Assembly (NCBI RefSeq): GCF_916618895.1 | Contig: NZ_OU745391.1 | Coordinates: forward strand, 1,860,001 to 1,924,000 | Direction of reading: 5' to 3' | Origin: Pseudoclavibacter sp. Marseille-Q3772 | GTDB lineage: Bacteria > Actinomycetota > Actinomycetes > Actinomycetales > Microbacteriaceae | Length of the DNA stretch: 64,000 nucleotides | Notes under the pieces: generated by a model | Database searches by the model: none | What the model was told of the DNA's origin: nothing | What the model saw: only the letters and a program-made list of their open reading frames with translations | Shown: in pieces, positions 52,034 to 62,240 of the stretch | Position numbering within the stretch: the first letter of the stretch is position 1 | Layout: the number at the start of each line of letters is the position of its first letter | Translations under genes and position numbers: made by a program

Positions 52034-52609
52034 TTGAAGTATCCAAAGGACCGTTTCGACGACCTCCCCAAATCGCTGTTGCGCCGCGGAGCGCACCGGG
52101 CGCCGCGTACACGGTTGTCCAAGATGTCGTCCTGGATCGTTGCGCTGTGCGCATTCGTGCTGCTCGTTGGTTTGGGCGTCGGTGTGATGTGGATGATTGA
52201 CAAACAGGTGCAGTTCATCGCCGACGATGAACCGAAACAAGCGCAGCCGACCGAAACTGCCACGCCGAGCGAAACGCCAACACCGACACCGACCGGACCG
52301 AGTGCGACCGTCGACCCCAATATGAATGTGACCGTGCTTAACGGTGTGGGAACTGGGGGACTGGCAACTGCCGGATCCGAGCACCTCGCTCAGGCCGGAT
52401 TCACGGTCGGTACGGTCGCGGATGCGGACTCATTCGAGAACCCCACCACTCGAGTCGTCATCGCCAACGAAGAAGCGCGTGGCGCGGCGATGGGTGTTGT
52501 GGAAGCAATCGGCGTTGGTGAAATCGCCGTCGACCCGGAAGCCGCTACCGAAGGCGAGATTATCGTCACGCTCGGTGCGGATGCCGAGGCGAAGCTCCTG
52601 GCAGAGTAG
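52034..52609 (+). CDS. Membrane-anchored LytR C-terminal domain protein
   Basis: 191 residues from a TTG start behind GAGAGA. The order is a basic cytoplasmic tail of 32 residues, one helix (about 34-55), a Thr/Pro-rich linker (68-95) and a LytR_C domain with VTVLNGVGTGGLATAGSEHL. This domain occurs with or without the LytR-CpsA-Psr catalytic part; here the catalytic domain is absent. Probably faces the cell wall. Role unknown. Confidence 0.82.
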   Translation: MKYPKDRFDDLPKSLLRRGAHRAPRTRLSKMSSWIVALCAFVLLVGLGVGVMWMIDKQVQFIADDEPKQAQPTETATPSETPTPTPTGPSATVDPNMNVTVLNGVGTGGLATAGSEHLAQAGFTVGTVADADSFENPTTRVVIANEEARGAAMGVVEAIGVGEIAVDPEAATEGEIIVTLGADAEAKLLAE

Positions 52610-52760
52610 CCGTACGCGCAAGTCAGCCCGATCGGCGAGATCGGTGAATTCTCACAGATGTCGTGTGAACTTCACCGCGTGTACATGTGATGTGCACGAG
52701 CAGGCCGCACTCGAGTTCTAGAGTCGGTGCAGTTTCATCTGCAACGAAAGTGGTTTCGTC

Positions 52761-52973
52761 ATGAGTACCGGCACCGTCAAGTGGTTTAACGCCGAAAAGG
52801 GATATGGGTTCATCACCGTAGATTCGGCGGATGCGGCCGGGCAGGATGTGTTTGTGCACTACCGCTCAATCGAAATGGACGGTTTCCGTACGCTCGCAGA
52901 GGGTCAGGCCGTCGAGTTTGACATCACCGATGGTGAAAAAGGTCCTCAGGCCGAGCACGTACGCCCGGTTTAG
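52761..52973 (+). CDS. Cold-shock protein (CspA family)
   Basis: 70 residues, one cold-shock domain. RNP1 is KGYGFITV and RNP2 is VFVHYRSI, with the starting [11 protein letters not shown]. It is an RNA chaperone. The upstream 150 bases hold no gene and may form a leader. A hairpin terminator follows at 52988-53014. Confidence 0.95.
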   Translation: MSTGTVKWFNAEKGYGFITVDSADAAGQDVFVHYRSIEMDGFRTLAEGQAVEFDITDGEKGPQAEHVRPV

Positions 52974-52987
52974 TGCGCGGTGATCTA

Positions 52988-53014
52988 ACCCGCATCCTGA
53001 GCTGGGATGCGGGT
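52988..53014 (+). terminator. Hairpin terminator after the cold-shock gene
   Basis: ACCCGCATCC pairs perfectly with GGATGCGGGT around a 7-base loop, followed by GGTGTTTGTG. Confidence 0.6.
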
Positions 53015-53079
53015 GGTGTTTGTGATTGGCGCGGGCCTGTTCGCCCTCGGCTAATTCTCGGCACCATGCGGTGGTGCCG

Positions 53080-53106
53080 CTTGCACTCTCAGGTGGTGAG
53101 TGCCAA
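53080..53106. promoter_or_regulatory. CIRCE-type HrcA operator 1 upstream of groL
   Basis: CTTGCACTC-N9-GAGTGCCAA matches the known CIRCE layout TTAGCACTC-N9-GAGTGCTAA with a few changes in the outer bases. Confidence 0.65.
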
Positions 53107-53114
53107 CATTGTCG

Positions 53115-53141
53115 TTAGCACTCGACCTCCCTCAGTGCTAA
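53115..53141. promoter_or_regulatory. CIRCE-type HrcA operator 2 upstream of groL
   Basis: TTAGCACTC-N9-CAGTGCTAA differs from the CIRCE consensus at one base. It lies 37 bases before the groL start and nine bases after the first copy, so HrcA should repress groL from two sites. Confidence 0.85.
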
Positions 53142-54797
<1,656 letters not shown>

Positions 54798-54820
54798 TCC
54801 GGTCGACGAGCTAATGATTT

Positions 54821-54849
54821 GGGGCGGTAACCTCCGGGGTTACCGCCCC
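54821..54849. terminator. Bidirectional terminator between groL and the WXG100 gene
   Basis: GGGGCGGTAACC pairs with GGTTACCGCCCC around TCCGG, flanked by AATGAT/ATCATT that extend the stem. Confidence 0.85.
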
Positions 54850-54895
54850 CTCATCATTTCCTGAGGATGGTGGGCGAGATGCCTCGCGAGGCCGG

Positions 54896-55183
54896 TTACG
54901 AGAACATGCGGATAACGTCCTGTTCGGTGGTGCCGTAGTAGTTGGCTGCCGAACTCAGCGCAGTGTTGATGTTGTTGATCGCATCCTCAACTTGCTTTTG
55001 TGTTGCTCGCCACTGTTCAACGACGCTTTGAAAAGCTGCCGAGGCCTGCCCCTGCCAGGAGGCCTCAAGATTGTTGAGCTGCGTGGTCAGCTGATTGGAG
55101 TGCGTTTGTACTGCGTCGATCTCGCTGCGGACCGCGCCGACTGCCGACTGGAGTTGGTCGCTATCAACGGTGAACTTGGCCAT
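54896..55183 (-). CDS. WXG100 (ESAT-6-like) protein
   Basis: The ATG encoding MAKFTVDSDQL has an AGGAG site; an upstream frame extension of 22 residues is not credible. The 95-residue protein forms a helical hairpin with the WXG motif as SWQGQAS at the turn, and the C-terminal export-like YGTTEQDVIRMF. Such proteins are secreted by type VII systems. No ESX genes are in the window, so it is an orphan. Confidence 0.88.
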   Translation of the reverse strand: MAKFTVDSDQLQSAVGAVRSEIDAVQTHSNQLTTQLNNLEASWQGQASAAFQSVVEQWRATQKQVEDAINNINTALSSAANYYGTTEQDVIRMFS

Positions 55184-55288
55184 GGGATGCTCCTTCGGTA
55201 GTGTTCCCGCGCGCTTCGGGCGCGAGTAACGCGAATACCGTAAGGGCATGCATCCGTGCCCCGCCGCATCCCGCGATGAACCTGTGGA

Positions 55289-57049
55289 TTACTCGTTATC
55301 CACAGGCGGCGCGGTGAGTAGTGGGAACTTGAGGCGGAAAGTTGCCCCGCCTCCGGGGGTATCGACAACATCGACCGTGCCCTGGTGCGCCTGCATAATG
55401 GCGGAGACGATCGCGAGCCCAAGCCCCGTACCGCCGGTCTCGCGAGCACGAGAAGTATCTGCCCGCCAGAAGCGCTGGAAGATCTGCTTTCGGGTGTCTT
55501 CGGGGACGCCTTCACCGTGGTCGATGATCTCGACAATGGCGCGCTCGCGGGGGACATCAACGACGATGCCGAGCTCCAGCGGGCTGCCTTCCGGCGTGTA
55601 CCGCAGCGCGTTGCCGAGCACGTTCTGGATTGCTTGGCGAACCTTGTCGCTATTGCCATGAATCATCGCCGGAACCTCAATCAGCTCGGCATCCGCTTCG
55701 ATCTCTGGTGAAACGTTCGCGACATCACTCGAGGGGACAGGGGCTTCCTGTTCGGCAGTGGCCTTCTTCTTTGTGGATTTGCGACGCAGATTTGGAATCA
55801 GTTTGCCGAGCTTCTTGCGGGTACGGCGCCTGCCGGCGCCGTCGGGGCGCGGCACGGCGGTTGCTCCCGTGGCCAACGCGAGGCGAGGGCTTGTCTCTGG
55901 GGTGCTCGGCTCAAGACCGAATGCTGTTCCATCCGGGTCATAGGAATCGGTGCCGTCACGGATCACTCGCGCCGAGTACACCCGAACCTCGCGGTCGGGA
56001 GCCTGCGCAGTCGTATCAAACGCGGCATCATCAACAAGCGGTTCGAGGTCGATGACATCCATCGGAATCTTGCGATTCTCATCGAGTCGAGCAAGCTGCA
56101 AGAGGTCTTCCACCAGACCGCCCATGCGCAGCGCCTCGCCCTCGATGCGGTCCATCGCCTGGCCGACCTTATCGGCATTGTCGAGCGCCCCCATGCGATA
56201 CAGCTCGGCATAACCGCGGACCGTGACCAACGGGGTGCGCAACTCGTGCGATGCATCGCCAACAAATCGGCGCATCTGACTAATCGTGCGATCACGGTCA
56301 ATCAGCGCACTATCGATCTGACCAAGCATCGCGTTCAACGAACGCGAAAGGCGACCAACCTCGGTATTTGGGGTGGCTTCGGGAAGACGCTGATCGTAGT
56401 CGCCAGCGGCGAACGCGCTCGCGGTGGTCTCGACTTTTCGCAGCGGTCGCAGGGTGGCGGTCACGAGCAACCGGGTTGTTACCGCCGCGAAAATCAGAAC
56501 TGACAGTCCGAAACCGAAGAAGATCGCCAGGAAGCTCGCCATCGTGGCGTTTACATTCGACATCGGGAGGGCCACGACCAACCTACCGACGGCCGCATCC
56601 GTCTCGTAGCTTTCACCACTGGCAACGACCATCCGCCAGGCAGCGCCGGTGCTGTCGCGGGCTTCGGAGACGACCAGATTCGGTTCATCACCGACCGGCC
56701 CTGGGGATGCGGGAATCTTTGGGGCGAACTGTTTGGGCCGTACCGCCCAGTTATCTGCGATTACCTCGCCGTGTTCATCCAGTACCGCCACGTAATAGGG
56801 TTGCGGTGCGCGCTGCACGTGGACGACCGAAAAATGGCCTTCGACCGCTTCACGCCCCAGCACCAACGAAGGGTCGGCGGCGATAGAGCGCAGTGATGCA
56901 TCCGTTTGACCGACCAGTGTCGGACGCAACAACAATGTGGTGCCGGTACCCGCCACGATGAGCGAGAGAGCCAGCAGCACCACATTGACAATTGTGAGCT
57001 GATTGCGCAGGGACAGCTGATCCCAGCGCGCAAAACCGCGCCATGCCAC
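55289..57049 (-). CDS. Sensor histidine kinase with a basic insertion
   Basis: 586 residues. Two membrane helices (about 18-42 and 170-195) enclose an extracytoplasmic sensor, followed by HAMP and His268 in FVGDASHELRTPLVTVRG. The ATPase domain has NVLGNALRYTPEGSP and GTGLGLAIVSAIM. Between the dimerisation domain and the N-box lies an unusual insertion (about 367-455), acidic and proline-rich at its ends with a very basic core (RRRTRKKLGK and RRKSTKKKA). Its usual partner is the OmpR-type regulator encoded 11 bases upstream. Similar to TrcS/PhoR-type kinases. Confidence 0.9.
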   Translation of the reverse strand: MAWRGFARWDQLSLRNQLTIVNVVLLALSLIVAGTGTTLLLRPTLVGQTDASLRSIAADPSLVLGREAVEGHFSVVHVQRAPQPYYVAVLDEHGEVIADNWAVRPKQFAPKIPASPGPVGDEPNLVVSEARDSTGAAWRMVVASGESYETDAAVGRLVVALPMSNVNATMASFLAIFFGFGLSVLIFAAVTTRLLVTATLRPLRKVETTASAFAAGDYDQRLPEATPNTEVGRLSRSLNAMLGQIDSALIDRDRTISQMRRFVGDASHELRTPLVTVRGYAELYRMGALDNADKVGQAMDRIEGEALRMGGLVEDLLQLARLDENRKIPMDVIDLEPLVDDAAFDTTAQAPDREVRVYSARVIRDGTDSYDPDGTAFGLEPSTPETSPRLALATGATAVPRPDGAGRRRTRKKLGKLIPNLRRKSTKKKATAEQEAPVPSSDVANVSPEIEADAELIEVPAMIHGNSDKVRQAIQNVLGNALRYTPEGSPLELGIVVDVPRERAIVEIIDHGEGVPEDTRKQIFQRFWRADTSRARETGGTGLGLAIVSAIMQAHQGTVDVVDTPGGGATFRLKFPLLTAPPVDNE

Positions 57050-57060
57050 CGCGCTGAAAC

Positions 57061-57762
57061 CTAAACCTTTGCGCCGGGAACCTTCAGCATGTAACCGAAG
57101 CCACGTTTCGTCTGGATGAGCGACTCGGTGGTGCGGGAATCGAGCTTGCGGCGCAGGTACGAAATATAGGACTCGACGATACCCGCGTCGCCGTTGAAGT
57201 CGTACTCCCAGACGTGGTCAAGGATTTGTGCCTTGCTGAGCACACGGTTCGGGTTCAGCATCAGGTAGCGCAGCAGCTTGAATTCGGTCGGCGACAGATC
57301 GATCGGTTCGTCATTGATGAACACTTCGTGGGTGTCCTGATCCATCGTCAATTCGCCGACGCGAATCACCGCTTCTTCTTCGGAGTGCATCGTGCGGCGA
57401 AGAATCGCTTTGATTCGGGCAACGATTTCGTCGAGGCTGAAGGGCTTGGTGACGTAGTCGTCGCCGCCGGAGTTGAGTCCTTCGATCTTGTCGTCGGTTT
57501 CGTCCTTCGCGGTGAGGAAGAGGATGGGGGAGGTGTAGCCGGATGCGCGCAGTCGTTTCGTCACAGCGAATCCCGACATATCAGGCAGCATCACGTCGAG
57601 CACGATGAGGTCTGGTTCTTCATCGATCACCGCTGCAATTGCGCCGGCGCCGTTACCCACGGTGCGAACCATGAAGCCGGCAAAACGCAGGCTCGTGGAA
57701 AGCAGTTCGCGGATGTTCGGCTCGTCGTCAACAACCAGGATCTTTGGTCCACCTTCAGTCAT
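57061..57762 (-). CDS. OmpR-family response regulator (TrcR/PhoP-like)
   Basis: 233 residues. The receiver has Asp56 in IVLDVMLPDMSG, then FLTAKDETDDK and YVTKPFSLDE. The winged helix has LSPTEFKLLRYLMLNPNRV and a C-terminal KRGFGYMLKVPG. It is co-transcribed with the downstream kinase gene. The best mycobacterial analogues are TrcR, PhoP and TcrX; the regulon is not evident. Confidence 0.92.
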   Translation of the reverse strand: MTEGGPKILVVDDEPNIRELLSTSLRFAGFMVRTVGNGAGAIAAVIDEEPDLIVLDVMLPDMSGFAVTKRLRASGYTSPILFLTAKDETDDKIEGLNSGGDDYVTKPFSLDEIVARIKAILRRTMHSEEEAVIRVGELTMDQDTHEVFINDEPIDLSPTEFKLLRYLMLNPNRVLSKAQILDHVWEYDFNGDAGIVESYISYLRRKLDSRTTESLIQTKRGFGYMLKVPGAKV

Positions 57763-57840
57763 GTGAACCAGTATCGGGTGTCCTGCCTGTGCGGTTTCTG
57801 AAGTTTCCGGTTGGGCGCGCTGCGGGCACCTTGGGTGTGG

Positions 57841-59490
57841 CTATTCGGTACCCCGCGTCTCGATATCGGCGGCGTCGATGATCGAGTATGCGTATCCCTG
57901 TTCGGAGAGGAACCGCTGCCGGTTCTGTGCGAAATCCTGGTCGACAGTATCGCGGGCAACCACCGTGTAGAAGGTCGATGTTTCGCCAGTGGAGCTCGGG
58001 CGCAACAACCTACCCAGCCGCTGAGCCTCTTCTTGGCGGGAGCCATAGGATCCGGACACCTGGATCGCGACCGATGCATCCGGAAGATCAACTGAAAAAT
58101 TCGCCACCTTCGAAACCACCAGCACTGACAGCGAGCCGTCACGAAAGTCTTGGAATAGTGCTTCACGCTCGGCAACCGGGGTCTTGCCGGTGAGCTTTGG
58201 TGCATCAAGTGCCTGTGCGAGTGCGTCGATTTGGTCGAGGTACTGGGCAATGACCAGGATGCGGGATTGTGGGTGTGCGGCCACGAGCCGGCGAACCACC
58301 TCGGCCTTTACTTCGGCGGTCGCAGCGATTCGGTAACGGTCCTCATCGCTTGCTGCGGCATATTCCAACCGCGTCTCGTGCGGTAGCTCAACGCGAACCT
58401 CGATGCACTCAGCGGCGGCGATATACCCCTGCGACTCGATTTCCTTCCACGGCGCATCGAACCGCTTCGGGCCGATCAACGAGAACACATCACCTTCGCG
58501 GCCGTCTTCACGAACGAGCGTTGCGGTGAGACCGATGCGTCGACGCGCCTGCAGCTCGGCGGTGAGCTTAAACACGGGTGCAGGTAAGAGGTGCACTTCG
58601 TCGTAGACGATGAGTCCCCAGTCGAGCGAATCAAGTACCGAGAGATGCGTGTACTTACCGGCGCGTCGAGCGGTGAGGATCTGGTAGGTCGCGATCGTGA
58701 CGGGGCGGATCTCTTTCATCTCACCCGAGTACTCACCGATTTCGTCTTCGGTGAGCGTCGTGCGCCGCAAGAGCTCTGCTCGCCACTGGCGCGCAGAGAC
58801 CGTATTCGTAACGAGGATGAGCGTGTTCGTTTGAATCGCCGCCATCGCGCCAGCCCCAACAATTGTTTTCCCGGCGCCGCATGGCAACACCACCACACCC
58901 GATCCGCCACGCACAAACTGGTCGACCGCTCGCTGCTGGTATTCGCGCAGCTGCCAACCGTCGTTCGTGAGCTCGATCTTATGCGGTGTGCCGGGCGTGT
59001 AGCCGGCGAGATCCTCTGCGGGCCACCCGAGCTTTACCAGTTGCTGTTTCAGTGCCCCACGCGCCCACGCTTCAACCCGCATCCCGCCGTCTGGTGCAGG
59101 ACCCAAGAGCATCGGCGCGATTCGCGAGTTTGAAGCGACCCGCTGCAGTACGGCATCGTCACTTGCGCGCAATACCAGGCCCGACTCATCGCGGGTAATG
59201 CTGAGCTTGCCGTATCGATTGACCGTATCGCGCAGATCGACCGAGACCGCATCCGGTACCGGAAACTTTGCGTAGGAATTGAGCGTTTCGAGCATTTCAT
59301 CGGCCGTGTGGCCAGCGGCACGAGCGTTCCACAGGCCGAGCTGGGTGATTCTGAACGTGTGGATGTGCTCGGGCGCGCGCTCCAGTTCGGCAAATACGGC
59401 GAGTTCGTGGCGAGCTTGTTCGGCTTGCGGATGCGCCACCTCAAGTAAGACGGTGCGGTCACTTTGCACAATCAACGGCCCAAGACTCAT
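57841..59490 (-). CDS. XPB/ERCC3-type DNA repair helicase
   Basis: 549 residues. Walker A is LPCGAGKTIVGAG, the DExH box is VYDEVHLLP, and further helicase motifs are GLTATLVREDGREGD and QVSGSYGSRQEEAQRLGRLLRP with the arginine finger. The N-terminal 170 residues form the XPB damage-recognition-like part. Bacterial XPB unwinds 3' to 5' and is found mainly in actinobacteria. TAGACT lies eight bases before the ATG. The helicase-associated protein gene lies just upstream. Confidence 0.93.
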   Translation of the reverse strand: MSLGPLIVQSDRTVLLEVAHPQAEQARHELAVFAELERAPEHIHTFRITQLGLWNARAAGHTADEMLETLNSYAKFPVPDAVSVDLRDTVNRYGKLSITRDESGLVLRASDDAVLQRVASNSRIAPMLLGPAPDGGMRVEAWARGALKQQLVKLGWPAEDLAGYTPGTPHKIELTNDGWQLREYQQRAVDQFVRGGSGVVVLPCGAGKTIVGAGAMAAIQTNTLILVTNTVSARQWRAELLRRTTLTEDEIGEYSGEMKEIRPVTIATYQILTARRAGKYTHLSVLDSLDWGLIVYDEVHLLPAPVFKLTAELQARRRIGLTATLVREDGREGDVFSLIGPKRFDAPWKEIESQGYIAAAECIEVRVELPHETRLEYAAASDEDRYRIAATAEVKAEVVRRLVAAHPQSRILVIAQYLDQIDALAQALDAPKLTGKTPVAEREALFQDFRDGSLSVLVVSKVANFSVDLPDASVAIQVSGSYGSRQEEAQRLGRLLRPSSTGETSTFYTVVARDTVDQDFAQNRQRFLSEQGYAYSIIDAADIETRGTE

Positions 59491-59529
59491 AGCGCCCCAG
59501 TCTAGGGGCCCTAGGCAACACGCAAGAAG

Positions 59530-61206
59530 CTATTCCTCCACCGAGAGTTCCCGCACGCTACAAATTGAACGCAGTGGAATCGTGCGCTCCACATCGGCAT
59601 CACCGTCCCGAGCGCGAACCCGCTGATCGGTAACCGCTAGTGGCAGTAGCAACAGCTCAACCGCATCCTGCCCCGGAACCTCAACGTCGACTTCGACCCA
59701 GGATTTGCTGCGGCGAGCCAGTTCGAGTGCGCGCCGCACCCAAGTGTTGTGATCATCCGGGGCGGTGTCTCGGAGTGCAGTAGCGAGTTCCTCAGCGAGT
59801 TCGACTGCCTGCTCACTGACCGGTACCTTTGCCTGCGCGCGGGCACGGGGGAGACGGGAGGTGATGATCTGGCCCTGGGCGTCCTCGAGCACGGCCGGAT
59901 AGCGGCCCTGAATGAGCGCCGCTAGCGCTGTGGCGCTGCCAACTCGGGTCGTGAACACCCGCTCGCCGTTGGCAAGTTTGTGTTCGGCCAGTGAGAGTAC
60001 TGCCAGTGAGGTATCGATTCGGATCGCGTCGTGAACCTTCTCGTTTTCGGCGCGAATCTGTGTGTGACCGGCAACCTTGCGCACTCGCACAGTGCCAAAG
60101 CGTTCATTGCAGCGGTTGATCAGGTACTGCACCGGTTGGGGGATGCCGGTGAGTGAGCGTTCTTCAAGCGCGGTGGTGATCGATTCGGCATTCCAGCCCG
60201 CTCGGAATGCCGTCATGATTGAGTGTTCGGTCAATCGAAACTGGCTTGCCAATGCCCGCTGCTCGAGCTCTGCCAGCTCGCGTACTACGATATCGTCGGC
60301 ACCGCGCAGCGGCCCCGGGGCGATAACGGTGCAATCTGGCTGCAGATATACCTGCGCAACTGGAGCCGGAAACTGTGCCGCGGCGATCCGCTGCGCTTCG
60401 GTAACGTCACCGCTGAGCAGATTTGCACCCATCGCTGTGCACAGCAGGCGTTCCTCGGTGCGGACCGTGATGCCGAGCGCTTCGCCAAGCGGCAGACCGC
60501 TCGCGTCTGCGGATAGCAGTGCCGAGGGATCGAGTTCGTCATACCAGTGCTGTGCGAGCCGTGACCACCGCTCATCCTGACTTGCCTGCAGAAACTGCTC
60601 TCCCGCATCCGTGAGCGCCCAGCTGTCTTCCAGTGGCGCGAGGAGCTGCGCCCGACCGAGCAGCTGGCCGAGCTGCACCACCAGCGTCGGGTCAGCATCG
60701 GGGAACTGCGGTGCCAGCCGGCGCAGATCAGCGCTGCGGATGCGAATACCGCGACGATCTTCACGGACCGGTAGCGCGCGGTGGCTGATCTCCCAGCACA
60801 GGTCAGCCGCAAGTTGGGTGGTTTCGAACGCCGTGAGTGTGCCAGCAGCGTCATCACTTGTGGGCGGGATGTCGGATGTGAATGGGATGCACGGAAGTAG
60901 CTCGGCTAATGCAGTTTCTGTGACTGTGAGCAGTGTTAGATCGGCGTTGTCGCGCGTCGCCAGCGCGAGTTCGGCAGCGATCGAGCATGCTTCGGATTTC
61001 TGCTCGCGCAGGTCGACGAGCGTGGACAATGGCAATCGGCGTAGTGCGTCGGTAACTGCGTCGTATCGGCATAACCAATCGGCTAGGTCCATCGGTTCGG
61101 CGATGCTGCGCAGGGCTACCTGGCGTCGTTGAAGCAAGCGGCTGATGCCGGCGGCATCGAGCGTGCGCAGGTGGTGCAGGAGACGCAGTGAGTCGGGAGC
61201 GGTCAT
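59530..61206 (-). CDS. Helicase-associated (XPB partner) protein
   Basis: I place the start at the ATG encoding MTAPDSLRLLHHL, giving 558 residues; a 52-residue longer frame looks non-coding. It has an N-terminal all-helical winged-helix part and a C-terminal domain with VQYLINRCNERFGTVRVRKV, the XPB helicase-associated region seen in mycobacterial Rv0862c-like proteins. Gene adjacency to XPB, 39 bases apart on the same strand, is widespread in actinobacteria. The biochemical role is not known. Confidence 0.85.
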   Translation of the reverse strand: MTAPDSLRLLHHLRTLDAAGISRLLQRRQVALRSIAEPMDLADWLCRYDAVTDALRRLPLSTLVDLREQKSEACSIAAELALATRDNADLTLLTVTETALAELLPCIPFTSDIPPTSDDAAGTLTAFETTQLAADLCWEISHRALPVREDRRGIRIRSADLRRLAPQFPDADPTLVVQLGQLLGRAQLLAPLEDSWALTDAGEQFLQASQDERWSRLAQHWYDELDPSALLSADASGLPLGEALGITVRTEERLLCTAMGANLLSGDVTEAQRIAAAQFPAPVAQVYLQPDCTVIAPGPLRGADDIVVRELAELEQRALASQFRLTEHSIMTAFRAGWNAESITTALEERSLTGIPQPVQYLINRCNERFGTVRVRKVAGHTQIRAENEKVHDAIRIDTSLAVLSLAEHKLANGERVFTTRVGSATALAALIQGRYPAVLEDAQGQIITSRLPRARAQAKVPVSEQAVELAEELATALRDTAPDDHNTWVRRALELARRSKSWVEVDVEVPGQDAVELLLLPLAVTDQRVRARDGDADVERTIPLRSICSVRELSVEE

Positions 61207-61223
61207 GCAGAACGTTTCGGGGA

Positions 61224-61541
61224 TTAGACGGCCCGGTTCGTCGAGTCGTCGTCGGCGTGCTCGTAACGACGGTTGAGGCTGACATGGATGATGATTAGGG
61301 CAACCACGCAGATGAGTGCGAGTGGGAACCCGTAGTACGCCACCGCCATCACCACTGGCCACAGGGCTGTTGGTCCGACTGCGAAATCAACACCGAGTAG
61401 TGGGGCGATCAGCAGCGTAACCATGGCAATGAAGGCGAGTCCCGCAGTGATGGCAGCCGCGTAGGTGAGCGCCAGCTCCGCGGTATGTGCAGGGCGGGAT
61501 ACGGATGCGCTTGATTGTTGGGGTTCAGGGGACTTCATCAC
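61224..61541 (-). CDS. Small membrane protein of unknown function, 105 residues
   Basis: Starts MMKSPEPQQS. A polar N-terminus is followed by three likely helices (about 26-48, 53-68 and 71-87) and a short charged tail. It ends 17 bases before the helicase-associated gene start, so it may be transcribed with it. No family recognised. Confidence 0.65.
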   Translation of the reverse strand: MMKSPEPQQSSASVSRPAHTAELALTYAAAITAGLAFIAMVTLLIAPLLGVDFAVGPTALWPVVMAVAYYGFPLALICVVALIIIHVSLNRRYEHADDDSTNRAV

Positions 61542-61807
61542 CGATCCAGCCTAGGGGAAATAGGTTTCGGAGCCGATTCAGAAAGTTTCCGTGAACCGGT
61601 GCTGTTTGCCTACAGCGGAACCAGCGATGGATGGTGGAATGCTCGGTAGACTGTAGCTACTGCGGTGCGCCGTGCGACGAGCGGCCACAACAAACGTCAG
61701 TGTCGTCGCCAATCCCAGACTCAATCTCGGCAACCTGGTTTGCGTGAACCGCGCATTACTATGCACAGCACTCACCGCGATTACGCGGACTACCAAAGGA
61801 GAAAACC

Positions 61808-62191
61808 ATGCCCACTGGCAAGGTGAAGTTCTACGACGCGGAAAAAGGCTTCGGGTTCATCCATGGCGATGACGGCCAGGAGGTGTTCCTGCACGCGACG
61901 GCGCTGCCGCCGGAAGCACCAGCGCCCCGTGCCGGTACCCGCGTCGAATATGGGCTTGCTGATGGCCGCCGCGGCGCGCAGGCACTGTCCGTACGCGTGC
62001 TCGAGGCACCCGCATCCGTCACTCGCGCTCGCCGCAAACCCGCTGACGATATGGCCGTCATCGTGGAAGACCTCGTCAAGGTACTAGACCGCATCGGCGG
62101 ACAGCTGCGCCGCGGTCAATACCCGCAAGGAGCTGCCGCGAGTAAAGTTGCGGCCATGCTGCGACGGGTAGCGGACGATCTTGATGCGTAG
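61808..62191 (+). CDS. Cold-shock-domain protein with C-terminal extension
   Basis: 127 residues behind AAAGGAG. Residues 1-65 are a cold-shock domain (GKVKFYDAEKGFGFI and VFLHATAL). The remaining 60 form a helical extension (AVIVEDLVKVLDRIGGQLRR then SKVAAMLRRVADDLDA) that may mediate dimerisation. This longer form is common in actinobacteria next to DUF3027. Its stop codon lies 49 bases before the DUF3027 start. Confidence 0.88.
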   Translation: MPTGKVKFYDAEKGFGFIHGDDGQEVFLHATALPPEAPAPRAGTRVEYGLADGRRGAQALSVRVLEAPASVTRARRKPADDMAVIVEDLVKVLDRIGGQLRRGQYPQGAAASKVAAMLRRVADDLDA

Positions 62192-62240
62192 CGAACCGCG
62201 CGGCAAGACCGAATCGTTTGCCGATCTCAAGGAGCACGCC

